DNA of 64,000 nt from Yoonia litorea. GTDB lineage: Bacteria > Pseudomonadota > Alphaproteobacteria > Rhodobacterales > Rhodobacteraceae. Positions within the stretch are counted from its first letter, which is position 1. Each line of letters begins with the position of its first letter. The stretch spans positions 806,001 through 870,000 of the forward strand of contig NZ_FOZM01000001.1 of the NCBI RefSeq assembly GCF_900114675.1, given 5' to 3'. Positions 8,814-16,293 of the stretch are shown here, in pieces. A model generated the notes under the pieces. It was not told the DNA's origin. It did no database searches and saw only the letters and a program-made list of their open reading frames with translations. The translations under genes were made by a program, and so were the position numbers.

Positions 8814-10052
8814 ATGATGGACGGCGATATCCGTGTAAATACATATGACGACGGCTCGACCGATGCCGCAACGGATGAACAGCAGATCCGGAACTTCAAC
8901 ATCAACTTTGGTCCCCAGCACCCTGCGGCCCACGGTGTGTTGCGTCTGGTGCTGGAACTTGACGGCGAGATCGTAGAGCGCTGCGATCCCCACATTGGCT
9001 TGCTGCACCGTGGCACGGAAAAGCTGATGGAAAGCCGGACCTATCTGCAAAACCTGCCGTATTTCGACCGGCTGGATTATGTGGCCCCAATGAACCAGGA
9101 ACACGCCTGGTGTCTGGCCATTGAAAAGCTGACTGGCACCGAAGTGCCACGTCGCGCAAGCCTGATCCGGGTGCTTTATTCCGAGATTGGCCGTGTATTG
9201 AACCACCTGCTGAACGTGACCACTCAGGCGATGGACGTGGGTGCGCTGACGCCGCCGCTTTGGGGCTTTGAAGAGCGCGAGAAGCTGATGGTGTTTTACG
9301 AGCGCGCCTGTGGTGCGCGCCTGCACGCAGCCTATTTCCGCCCCGGCGGTGTCCATCAGGACCTGCCTGACGAGCTGATTGAGGATATCGACGCCTGGGC
9401 CGTGGAATTCCCGAAGGTGCTGGACGACATCGACGGTCTGTTGACTGAGAACCGGATCTTCAAGCAGCGCAACGCCGATATCGGTATTGTCACAGAAGAG
9501 GACATTCAGGAGTGGGGCTATTCGGGCGTGATGGTCCGTGGCTCTGGCCTGGCGTGGGATTTGCGCCGTGCACAGCCTTATGAGTGCTACGACGAGTTCG
9601 AGTTCCAGATCCCTGTCGGCAAGAACGGTGACTGTTATGACCGCTACCTCTGCCGCATGGAAGAGATGCGCCAGTCGACCCACATCATCCGTCAGGCCTG
9701 CGAAAAGCTGCGCCACGAAAAGGGTGATGTGATGGCCCGTGGCAAAATGACCCCGCCGACTCGCGGTGAGATGAAGACCTCGATGGAGGCGCTGATCCAC
9801 CACTTCAAACTCTATACCGAAGGGTTCCACGTGCCAGAAGGCGAAGTCTACGCGGCCGTCGAGGCGCCAAAGGGTGAATTCGGTGTCTATCTGGTGGCTG
9901 ACGGAACCAATAAGCCATATCGTGCCAAGCTGCGCGCACCGGGCTATCTTCACCTGCAGTCGATGGATTACATCTGCAAGGGTCACCAGTTGGCTGACGT
10001 CAGTGCGATTATCGGCACCATGGATGTGGTGTTCGGAGAGATCGACCGTTGA
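8814..10052 (+). CDS. nuoD: NADH-quinone oxidoreductase subunit D
   Basis: 49-kDa peripheral-arm subunit, descended from [NiFe]-hydrogenase large subunits; with NuoB it forms the quinone pocket. 412 residues with [15 protein letters not shown] near residue 30, which includes the quinone-binding His, and [14 protein letters not shown] near 61. The usual Asp/Arg residues follow in the later helices. The start is the first of two adjacent ATGs. The stop TGA is overlapped by the TTG of a small membrane-protein gene. Confidence 0.97.
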   Translation: MMDGDIRVNTYDDGSTDAATDEQQIRNFNINFGPQHPAAHGVLRLVLELDGEIVERCDPHIGLLHRGTEKLMESRTYLQNLPYFDRLDYVAPMNQEHAWCLAIEKLTGTEVPRRASLIRVLYSEIGRVLNHLLNVTTQAMDVGALTPPLWGFEEREKLMVFYERACGARLHAAYFRPGGVHQDLPDELIEDIDAWAVEFPKVLDDIDGLLTENRIFKQRNADIGIVTEEDIQEWGYSGVMVRGSGLAWDLRRAQPYECYDEFEFQIPVGKNGDCYDRYLCRMEEMRQSTHIIRQACEKLRHEKGDVMARGKMTPPTRGEMKTSMEALIHHFKLYTEGFHVPEGEVYAAVEAPKGEFGVYLVADGTNKPYRAKLRAPGYLHLQSMDYICKGHQLADVSAIIGTMDVVFGEIDR

Positions 10053-10246
10053 CCGTCGGGGATATCCTGCTTGGCCTGTTGATCGCCTGCGGCTTTTTCC
10101 TGTCAGCGGCGGTCAGCCGGATGTTTCGGCGGCGGATGTCGGGGATTGTCTTTGGTGGCGTGATCGGCATCGCCTTTTCGGTCACGGTGCTGATTTACGG
10201 ATTGAACAACGTCTTTGCGATCGCTGAGACGGAGCTTGCAAATTAA
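10049..10246 (+). CDS. Small two-helix membrane protein between nuoD and nuoE
   Basis: 65 residues, with two hydrophobic segments ([17 protein letters not shown] and [19 protein letters not shown]) separated by a basic loop RMFRRRM, which predicts a helical hairpin in the inner membrane. The start is TTG 10049, overlapping the nuoD stop (TTGA) with GGAGA upstream at 10035-10039, an arrangement typical of coupled operon genes. I recognise no family. The function is unknown; an accessory or assembly role for complex I is possible but unsupported. Confidence 0.65.
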   Translation: MTVGDILLGLLIACGFFLSAAVSRMFRRRMSGIVFGGVIGIAFSVTVLIYGLNNVFAIAETELAN

Positions 10247-10290
10247 GCCGGTTCCTCAAGGGGCCGCGTTGAACAAATGGAGAGACTGAC

Positions 10291-10626
10291 ATGCGTTACG
10301 CCCTGATCCCCTTGTCATTCGTGGCCCTTTCGGCCTGTTCGCTGGAAATCCCTGATTTTCGCAATGGCATGGAAGCCGCGCCTGCAGCCGTCGAGGTGCC
10401 AGAGGTGCCGGTTGCGCCACAGTCGGCAAAAGAACGGTTTGTCAGCGCAGCGGTTGCCAATGGCTGCGTCGTTGATGAGACGAACTCTGCCACGATCCTC
10501 GCAGGAGCAACGCTGACGGTTGAGGATTTGGCGCGGATCATGACCGAGCTGAAGAACGAAGGACGCGGCGAAATCGCTGCAGACGGTCAGTCTTTCCGGG
10601 TAATCTCGGACGGTTGCACCGCATGA
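10291..10626 (+). CDS. Small lipoprotein between nuoD and nuoE
   Basis: 111 residues beginning with a lipoprotein signal (MRYALIPLSFVALSAC; lipobox LSAC, lipidated Cys at residue 16). A Pro/Val/Ala-rich linker and a small soluble domain with two cysteines (GCVV and DGCTA) follow. The domain resembles a short alpha/beta unit with LTVEDLARIMTEL. GGAG lies about eight bases before ATG 10291. It should be anchored on the periplasmic side, which is odd for a gene among those for the cytoplasmic arm of complex I. I do not recognise the family. Confidence 0.75.
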   Translation: MRYALIPLSFVALSACSLEIPDFRNGMEAAPAAVEVPEVPVAPQSAKERFVSAAVANGCVVDETNSATILAGATLTVEDLARIMTELKNEGRGEIAADGQSFRVISDGCTA

Positions 10627-10701
10627 CATTAGACTTGCCCGAGACCGCTCTTGTGGTATCGGGTGCGCAGAACTGAGCGGGTGACAGCCTGCTGAAAGCC
10701 A

Positions 10702-10720
10702 GGTGGCCCGGAACGCCACC
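10702..10720 (+). other. Hairpin just upstream of nuoE
   Basis: Perfect six-base stem GGTGGC / GCCACC with a seven-base loop, ending 23 bases before the nuoE start and just before its A/G-rich ribosome binding region. There is no T-run, so it is more likely an RNA stability or processing element than a terminator. Confidence 0.35.
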
Positions 10721-10743
10721 GAAAAGGGAACCGGAACGACACA

Positions 10744-11835
10744 ATGCTACGCCGCCTTTATCACGAACAGCCTGACACGTTTGCTTTCACACCTGACAAC
10801 CTCAAGTGGGCCGAAGCACAGATCAAGAAGTTTCCCGAAGGCCGTCAGGCATCGGCGATCATTCCGCTGTTGTGGCGCGCCCAAGAGCAAGAGGGTTGGC
10901 TGAGCCGCCCGGCGATCGAGTATGTCGCAAACATGCTCGATATGGCATTCATCCGCGCCTTCGAGGTGGCTTCGTTCTATTTCATGTTCCAGTTGCAGCC
11001 TGTCGGCTCGATTGCGCATGTGCAGGTTTGCGGCACGCTTTCATGCATGATCTGCGGCGCAGAAGACCTGATCGGTGTTTGCAAGGAAAAGATCGCGTCA
11101 GAGCCGCACACGCTTTCGGCTGATGGCAAGTTCTCTTGGGAAGAGGTCGAATGCCTGGGCTCATGCGCCAACGCGCCGATGGTCCAGATCGGCAAGGATT
11201 ACTATGAAGATCTGACAGCCGAGCGTTTTGCCGAGATCATTGATGAATTGGCAGCAGGGCAGGTGCCCGTGCCGGGGCCACAGAATGGCCGCTATGCGGC
11301 TGAGCCGCTTAAAGGTCTGACCTCGTTGAAGGAATATGACAGCGGCAAGACCAAGTATAACGCCAGCGTGCAGCTTGCCACGGACATCGGTGACACCGTA
11401 AAGCGGATTGATGGCACCGAGGTGCCTTTGCTGACACCTTGGGTGAAACCTGTCACCGCGGATGCCGATAAGGTCGAAGAACCCAAACCTGCCAAGAATA
11501 AGCCCGTTGATGAAACAGGCATCACCAAGCAGCAGGCCGTGGCTGAATCTGCGGCGAAGCCTGTCGGCAAGTCGAACCCCGAAACCACTATCGAGAAAGA
11601 GCCTGAGCTTCTGTCAGGGCCGCGCGATGGCGGTGCAGATGATCTCAAGAAGATCAGCGGTGTCGGGCCGAAACTGGAAGGCGTGCTGAACGAGCTTGGT
11701 TTCTACCACTACGACCAGATTGCAGCCTGGACCGAGGAAGAAATTGCCTGGGTCGATAGCCGTCTGAAGTTCAAGGGCCGCATCGCGCGTGATGGCTGGA
11801 TTGAGCAGGCGCAGGAGTTGGCCAAAGCAAAATAA
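10744..11835 (+). CDS. nuoE: NADH-quinone oxidoreductase subunit E with C-terminal HhH extension
   Basis: 24-kDa subunit of the NADH module carrying [2Fe-2S] cluster N1a. 363 residues, about twice the usual 160-240. The standard domain spans about 1-175, with cluster ligands in CGTLSCMIC near residue 98 and [11 protein letters not shown] near 138. A Lys/Pro/Ala-rich linker (about 225-290) then leads to a compact domain at about 295-360 with [17 protein letters not shown], a helix-hairpin-helix pattern, ending [16 protein letters not shown]. The next gene carries a near-copy of this tail. Such tails are, to my knowledge, seen in Rhodobacteraceae NuoE; their role is unclear. Confidence 0.95.
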   Translation: MLRRLYHEQPDTFAFTPDNLKWAEAQIKKFPEGRQASAIIPLLWRAQEQEGWLSRPAIEYVANMLDMAFIRAFEVASFYFMFQLQPVGSIAHVQVCGTLSCMICGAEDLIGVCKEKIASEPHTLSADGKFSWEEVECLGSCANAPMVQIGKDYYEDLTAERFAEIIDELAAGQVPVPGPQNGRYAAEPLKGLTSLKEYDSGKTKYNASVQLATDIGDTVKRIDGTEVPLLTPWVKPVTADADKVEEPKPAKNKPVDETGITKQQAVAESAAKPVGKSNPETTIEKEPELLSGPRDGGADDLKKISGVGPKLEGVLNELGFYHYDQIAAWTEEEIAWVDSRLKFKGRIARDGWIEQAQELAKAK

Positions 11836-11945
11836 CCGCCCGATCTTTGGGCAGTGTCACCTTTGACGTGTATCGAGAGCATGTATCTGAACACGGAATT
11901 TCTTTACCCAAAGGCCGAAACTCGGTTAGAGGTGGAACAGGCGCG

Positions 11946-11970
11946 GACCTGGGTCGATTTGACGCAGGTC
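11946..11970 (+). other. Imperfect hairpin downstream of nuoE
   Basis: GACCTG and GTC pair with GAC and CAGGTC around a GATTT loop with one mismatch, followed by ctttggcgttttg. It lies in the 191-base gap between nuoE and the next gene. It could be a weak attenuator or an RNA processing site. The same gap contains a 43-codon open frame (11881-12012) without a usable ribosome binding site. Confidence 0.35.
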
Positions 11971-12026
11971 CTTTGGCGTTTTGTTCATAAGGCCGTTCCG
12001 GCCGCCACCTGAGGGAGAAATTTCAC

Positions 12027-12638
12027 ATGAAAGATACTGCACCAATCAGTGAAGGCATTATCGCAGTTGCGGCGTTGTTCGCCATTATCGCGACTGGCGT
12101 TGCCTTTGTTCTCTACGATTTTTCATTTTTTGCTGCAGCCTGCATTGGCGGTGGTGTCGGTCTGGTGGCAGCTATTGTTCTGGCTTTGGGCTGGCGTGAG
12201 CCTGCGCCGGGCCCGCAAGGTGTTGCGACACGCGAGGTCGCGCCTGCACCGACATCCGTTCCTGACCCTGTGGCTGTTCCTGAGCCCGCAGCGGCTGAGC
12301 CTGCGCCAGCGGTTGCCACACCTGCACCCGCTGCCCCTGTGACGGCGGCTGCCGAAAAGCCCGAATTCATGTCAGAGGCGCGCGAGGGCGGGCCTGATGA
12401 TCTCAAGCAGATCAAGGGCGTCGGGCCGAAGCTTGAAAACACATTGCACGGGATGGGCGTCTACCATTTCGACCAGATTGCATCATGGGGTCCGGCAGAG
12501 GTTGCCTGGATGGATGACAATCTTGAAGGCTTCAAAGGCCGCGTCTCCCGTGACAACTGGATTGATCAGGCCAAAGTTCTGGCCGGAGGCGGCGAGACTG
12601 CGTTCTCCAAGAAGGTGGAGGATGGTGACGTCTACTAA
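12027..12638 (+). CDS. Membrane-anchored HhH-domain protein, paralogue of the NuoE tail
   Basis: 203 residues. Two hydrophobic segments (about 11-30 and 34-54) form a membrane anchor, then a Pro/Ala/Val-rich linker (about 57-112), then a domain at about 118-190 (PDDLKQIKGVGPKLENTL to KGRVSRDNWIDQAKVL). By eye that domain is roughly 60% identical to the C-terminal domain of NuoE encoded just upstream. The ATG is preceded by GAGGGAGAAA. The layout suggests that one domain was duplicated, once fused to NuoE and once tethered to the membrane. The molecular function is unknown; HhH units often bind nucleic acid, but that is not shown here. Confidence 0.85.
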   Translation: MKDTAPISEGIIAVAALFAIIATGVAFVLYDFSFFAAACIGGGVGLVAAIVLALGWREPAPGPQGVATREVAPAPTSVPDPVAVPEPAAAEPAPAVATPAPAAPVTAAAEKPEFMSEAREGGPDDLKQIKGVGPKLENTLHGMGVYHFDQIASWGPAEVAWMDDNLEGFKGRVSRDNWIDQAKVLAGGGETAFSKKVEDGDVY

Positions 12639-12653
12639 GACGTCGCGAGGTCT

Positions 12654-12878
12654 ATGGCGCAAAAACACGGAGACACCAACCAAGCCAAAGCCGGACAACG
12701 GGTCGCGTTGCTTATGGCGGGTGTTGGTGTTTTGTGGATACTGGTGACGCTGATCGGGTCGGAATATGGGTGGTCCAACAGGACTCGTGCCCTTTTTGAC
12801 CTTGCAGCGCTCGCCGGTTTCGGGTTTGCCCTGTGGCAAACGTATCGACTGTGGCGGATGCGCCAAAAAGATGACTGA
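12654..12878 (+). CDS. Small membrane protein, DUF5337-like
   Basis: 74 residues with two hydrophobic segments ([19 protein letters not shown] and [21 protein letters not shown]), charged ends, and a short loop NRTR between. It resembles small proteins annotated DUF5337 next to nuoF in Rhodobacteraceae, from memory. It begins 16 bases after the previous gene and ends 36 bases before nuoF. A role in the inner membrane near complex I is possible; nothing in the sequence proves it. Confidence 0.65.
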   Translation: MAQKHGDTNQAKAGQRVALLMAGVGVLWILVTLIGSEYGWSNRTRALFDLAALAGFGFALWQTYRLWRMRQKDD

Positions 12879-12913
12879 CCGCGCCCAAGCGCGCACGACA
12901 AGGGCCAAGACTG

Positions 12914-14200
12914 ATGCTCAAAGACGAGAACCGGATTTTCACGAACCTCTACGGGATGCACGAGCGGACCCTCAAGGGTGCGCAGGCGCGCGGCCACTGG
13001 GATGGCACCGCCGATATCATCAAGAAAGGCCGTGACTGGATCATCAATGAGATGAAAGCCTCTGGCCTGCGTGGCCGTGGAGGTGCGGGGTTCCCGACGG
13101 GTCTGAAATGGTCCTTCATGCCCAAGGAAAGCGACGGTCGTCCGGCCTATCTGGTGGTAAACGCTGACGAATCCGAGCCGGGCACATGCAAAGACCGCGA
13201 GATCATGCGCCACGACCCCCACACGCTGGTGGAAGGCTGCCTGATCGCCTCTTTCGCGATGAACGCGCACGCCTGCTACATCTACATCCGTGGCGAATAC
13301 ATCCGCGAGAAAGAGGCGCTGCAAGCTGCCATTGATGAAGCCTACGAGGCGGGTCTGGTCGGCAAGAATGCAGCAGGGTCCGGTTGGGATTTCGACATTT
13401 ACCTGACCCATGGTGCCGGTGCCTATATCTGTGGTGAGGAAACCGCCCTGATCGAAAGCCTTGAAGGCAAAAAGGGTATGCCGCGCATGAAGCCGCCATT
13501 CCCTGCGGGGGCTGGTCTTTATGGGTGCCCGACCACTGTAAACAACGTGGAATCGATCGCCGTGGTGCCGACCATCCTGCGCCGTGGCGGTGACTGGTTT
13601 GCCTCTATGGGGCGTCCGAACAATGCGGGCACAAAGCTCTTTGCGATTTCGGGCCATGTGAACAATCCATGTGTCGTCGAAGAAGAGATGTCGATCTCGT
13701 TCGAGGAACTGATTGAAAAGCACTGCGGCGGCATTCGCGGCGGTTGGAGCAACCTCAAGGCCGTGATCCCCGGTGGGTCATCGGTGCCATGTGTACGCGG
13801 CGAGAACATGCGCGATGCAATCATGGATTTTGATGCGCTGAAGGAAAAAGGCTCCAGCCTTGGCACAGCGGCGGTCATCGTGATGGATAACTCCACCGAT
13901 ATGATCAAGGCGATCTGGCGTCTGTCCAAATTCTACAAGCACGAAAGCTGCGGCCAGTGCACACCATGCCGCGAAGGCACCGGCTGGATGATGCGCGTGA
14001 TGAAGCGCTTGGTTGAAGGTAACGCAAGCGTGGAGGAAATCGACATGCTGCTTGACGTGACAAAGCAGGTCGAAGGTCATACGATTTGTGCATTGGGCGA
14101 TGCGGCAGCTTGGCCGATCCAAGGGTTGATCAAGAACTTCCGCGACGAAATCGAAGATCGTATCGCCAGCAAACGGGCAGCGGGGATTGCAGCGCAATGA
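12914..14200 (+). CDS. nuoF: NADH-quinone oxidoreductase subunit F
   Basis: 51-kDa subunit that binds NADH and FMN and carries [4Fe-4S] cluster N3. 428 residues. The NADH/FMN site is seen in [16 protein letters not shown] near residue 53 and [19 protein letters not shown] near 169. The N3 ligands are in [15 protein letters not shown] near 347 plus the Cys in [10 protein letters not shown] near 390. Its stop is overlapped (ATGATGA) by the start of a lipoprotein gene. Confidence 0.97.
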   Translation: MLKDENRIFTNLYGMHERTLKGAQARGHWDGTADIIKKGRDWIINEMKASGLRGRGGAGFPTGLKWSFMPKESDGRPAYLVVNADESEPGTCKDREIMRHDPHTLVEGCLIASFAMNAHACYIYIRGEYIREKEALQAAIDEAYEAGLVGKNAAGSGWDFDIYLTHGAGAYICGEETALIESLEGKKGMPRMKPPFPAGAGLYGCPTTVNNVESIAVVPTILRRGGDWFASMGRPNNAGTKLFAISGHVNNPCVVEEEMSISFEELIEKHCGGIRGGWSNLKAVIPGGSSVPCVRGENMRDAIMDFDALKEKGSSLGTAAVIVMDNSTDMIKAIWRLSKFYKHESCGQCTPCREGTGWMMRVMKRLVEGNASVEEIDMLLDVTKQVEGHTICALGDAAAWPIQGLIKNFRDEIEDRIASKRAAGIAAQ

Positions 14201-14601
14201 TGAAACAGGGTCTGGCTTTGGTCGCGGCTTTGGGCTTGGCGGCGTGTGAAACAGGGACGTCGCGGTCGTTTGATGATCCGGCCGTGCAGCAGCTCTACAC
14301 GATGTCGGTGCCGGAATATTATGCTGCGCTGACATTGGCACAGCGTGTCGCGCAGGGCTGTGACCGTTATGTTTATGACTCAGCACTGGATGCCGACCTG
14401 AACGATGCGCGCAACGAGATGGGGCGCGGATCACTATCGGCGCTGGGTTTGCGCAACGCCATCGAACTGGAGACAGACGTGGCCCGCCGCAGTTTCGAGG
14501 TGAAGCACAACGTCAATGTGCGCACCGACAACCTCTGCAACGCAGGCGATGCCGAAACACTGGAGGGCACAGCCCTATCGGCGATGCTGGTCCCCGTCTA
14601 G
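14197..14601 (+). CDS. Small lipoprotein overlapping nuoF
   Basis: 134 residues with a lipoprotein signal ([15 protein letters not shown], lipobox LAAC). The mature domain is mainly helical, with cysteines in QGCDRYVYD and DNLCNAGD that could form a disulfide in the periplasm. The start ATG 14197 overlaps the nuoF stop; longer versions of the frame only extend into nuoF. I do not recognise the family. It is followed after 28 bases by a strong intrinsic terminator, so it appears to end a transcript. Confidence 0.75.
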   Translation: MMKQGLALVAALGLAACETGTSRSFDDPAVQQLYTMSVPEYYAALTLAQRVAQGCDRYVYDSALDADLNDARNEMGRGSLSALGLRNAIELETDVARRSFEVKHNVNVRTDNLCNAGDAETLEGTALSAMLVPV

Positions 14602-14629
14602 GTCGGCAGACTGAACCGAGACATGATGG

Positions 14630-14654
14630 GCCGCGCCAAATGGTGCGGCTTTTT
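14630..14654 (+). terminator. Intrinsic terminator inside the nuo cluster
   Basis: GCCGCGCC, loop AAAT, GGTGCGGC (eight-base stem with one G-U pair), then TTTTT. It has the textbook form and lies between the nuoF-lipoprotein pair and the DUF3291 genes. It should split or attenuate the nuo cluster into an upstream (nuoA-F) and a downstream (nuoG-N) unit unless antitermination or an internal promoter operates. A weak promoter-like pair, TTGTGC (14684-14689) and TAACGA (14708-14713), follows. Confidence 0.75.
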
Positions 14655-14732
14655 CATTTGTGCTGTGGCTTTGCCTGATGGTCTTGTGCCATTGTCACGC
14701 AACCGCGTAACGATCATCCGGACGGGGCAGGT

Positions 14733-15182
14733 ATGCATCTGGCAGAATTGAACATCGGGCGTCTTTTGGCCCCCACCGACGACCCGCAAGTGGCCGAGTT
14801 TATGGAAAACCTTGATCGTATCAACGGTCTTGGCAAGCGGATGCCGGGATTTGTCTGGATGATGGAAGGTTCGGGGGAGCCCGGCACGGGCAACACCGAA
14901 AACAGCATCGACGGTGATCCGCAGTTCGTTTCAAACCTGACCGTATGGGAGACCCCGGCGCAGTTGCAGACCTTTGTCTTTGAGACGCTTCACGCCCGTT
15001 TCATGGATCGCAAAGCCGAGTGGTTCGAACGTCTTGTGCGGATGCATTTCGTGATGTGGTGGATTGAGGAAGGGCATCGCCCGACCCTTGACGAGGCGCT
15101 TGAGAAACTCGCCTTGCGCGAAGAGCAGGGTGATAGCACAGAGGCTTTCGGCTGGGACTGGCTCAGGGCGAAGTATCTGTGA
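14733..15182 (+). CDS. DUF3291 family protein, first of a tandem pair
   Basis: 149 residues beginning HLAELNIGRLLAP, with PGFVWMMEG, NLTVWETPAQLQTFVFETLHARFM and MWWIEEGHRPTLDEALEKL. These are the pattern of DUF3291, small proteins related to the antibiotic-biosynthesis monooxygenase fold. No signal peptide or cofactor motif is seen. It is the first gene after the internal terminator and overlaps the next gene, a paralogue, by one base (TGATG). The function is unknown. Confidence 0.8.
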   Translation: MHLAELNIGRLLAPTDDPQVAEFMENLDRINGLGKRMPGFVWMMEGSGEPGTGNTENSIDGDPQFVSNLTVWETPAQLQTFVFETLHARFMDRKAEWFERLVRMHFVMWWIEEGHRPTLDEALEKLALREEQGDSTEAFGWDWLRAKYL

Positions 15183-15646
15183 TGCAGCGCCACCTTGCAG
15201 AGTTCAATTTCGGGACCTTGGCCTATCCGTGGGATGATCCGCGGATTGCGGGGTTTCAAAATGCGATTGCGCAGGTGAATGCGATTGCCGAACGCAGCCC
15301 AGGGTTTGTCTGGCGTCTGTCCGACGACGATATGGAGGCAACGCAGGAAGACCCCGCCGGTCCGCTTGCCGACCGGCCCAACACGGCCTCCACCTTGTCG
15401 GTCTGGGAAGACGCAGGTTCGCTTTATCGCTTTGTCACCAAGACTTTACACGCCCGCATCATGCGCGGTGCACCGGATTGGTTTGTTCCCGGCGACAGCG
15501 GATTTCTGGTGTGTTGGTGGGTGCCTGCTGGCACACGCCCCACGGTGGCAGAAGGCATGGCACGCTGGCAGTCCTTGCAGCGCGACGGTGACACCGAGGA
15601 TTGTTTCGGCGGGCGACGGCTCAAATCGCTTTCTTTGGCGGTTTAG
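15182..15646 (+). CDS. DUF3291 family protein, second of a tandem pair
   Basis: 154 residues, clearly paralogous to the preceding gene: HLAEFNFGTLAYPWDDPRI, PGFVWRLSDDD, LSVWEDAGSLYRFVTKTLHARIM and CWWVPAGTRPTVAEGMARW align in order. I start at ATG 15182, overlapping the upstream stop by one base; GTG 15179 would add one residue. The pair probably arose by tandem duplication and may act as a heterodimer, as ABM-fold proteins are usually dimeric, but this is inference. Confidence 0.8.
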   Translation: MQRHLAEFNFGTLAYPWDDPRIAGFQNAIAQVNAIAERSPGFVWRLSDDDMEATQEDPAGPLADRPNTASTLSVWEDAGSLYRFVTKTLHARIMRGAPDWFVPGDSGFLVCWWVPAGTRPTVAEGMARWQSLQRDGDTEDCFGGRRLKSLSLAV

Positions 15647-15720
15647 ACGGAACGGGGCGTCAATTTTCCGGTTTGATATTGTATAACGGCCTTTGATTAC
15701 CGATGTCGGGGCGAGACGAA

Positions 15721-15737
15721 TTGCCACCCTCTGGCAA
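15721..15737 (+). other. Hairpin just upstream of an exported-protein gene
   Basis: Perfect six-base stem TTGCCA / TGGCAA with a CCCTC loop, directly followed by the CGGAGAA ribosome binding site of the gene starting at 15750. It could protect the 5' end or affect access to the site. Confidence 0.35.
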
Positions 15738-15749
15738 CGGAGAAAACCG

Positions 15750-16154
15750 ATGCAAAAACACGCAAAGATGATGTTGCTCGCAGCCCTGATCGGATTTGGC
15801 GCTGCACCTGTTGGCGCGCAGACCCCGCTTAAGGACGTTGCACATGTGCGCGACGGCATTATCCACGTCGGCATGGCCTATGAGATTTCAGAGAAATGCC
15901 CTGAGATCAGCGCACGTCTGTTTCGGGGCATCGGGTTCCTTAACTCATTGAAAAGACACGCACGTTCGCTCGGATATACCGAGGCGGAAATTGATGCCTA
16001 CGTCAATGACGACGCCGAGAAAGATCGGCTGGAAGCGATAGCGCGCGAGAGCCTGGCCGCACTTGGCGTGGTTGAGGGTGAAGAAGCGACCTATTGCGCG
16101 GCTGGCCGCGCCGAGATGGAAGCGAACACGCGTGTCGGCTGGCTGCTACGTTGA
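15750..16154 (+). CDS. Exported protein, DUF5333-like
   Basis: 134 residues. The N-terminus MQKHAKMMLLAALIGFGAAPVGAQ is a Sec signal peptide, probably cleaved after VGA. The mature part is helical with two cysteines (EKCPEIS and ATYCAAG) and ends in TRVGWLLR. It resembles proteins annotated DUF5333 in Rhodobacteraceae, from memory. ATG 15750 is chosen because GGAGAA lies six bases upstream and the signal peptide then starts correctly; the frame is open further upstream. Probably periplasmic; function unknown. Confidence 0.7.
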   Translation: MQKHAKMMLLAALIGFGAAPVGAQTPLKDVAHVRDGIIHVGMAYEISEKCPEISARLFRGIGFLNSLKRHARSLGYTEAEIDAYVNDDAEKDRLEAIARESLAALGVVEGEEATYCAAGRAEMEANTRVGWLLR

Positions 16155-16293
16155 TCTGTTGAAAATGGATCGAAAATTGGTCGTTTTTTTCCCAATCTGA
16201 CTAGCGTCTCAGGGCGTGTCACGTTAGAACGCGGCCAACGCGGCGCCGTCGTTTCCGAGGGTTCCCGCGAAAGGGAACATATAAGGCACGCCA

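Noticed and set aside
11881-12012. 43-codon open frame between nuoE and the HhH membrane gene
   Set aside because: Starts with ATG but GAGAG lies only one base before it, no family resemblance; kept only as a remark in the gap finding.
16159-16207. Promoter and terminator candidates upstream of nuoG (TTGAAA, T7 run)
   Set aside because: No -10 at proper spacing and the stem before the T7 run is weak, so no call was made.
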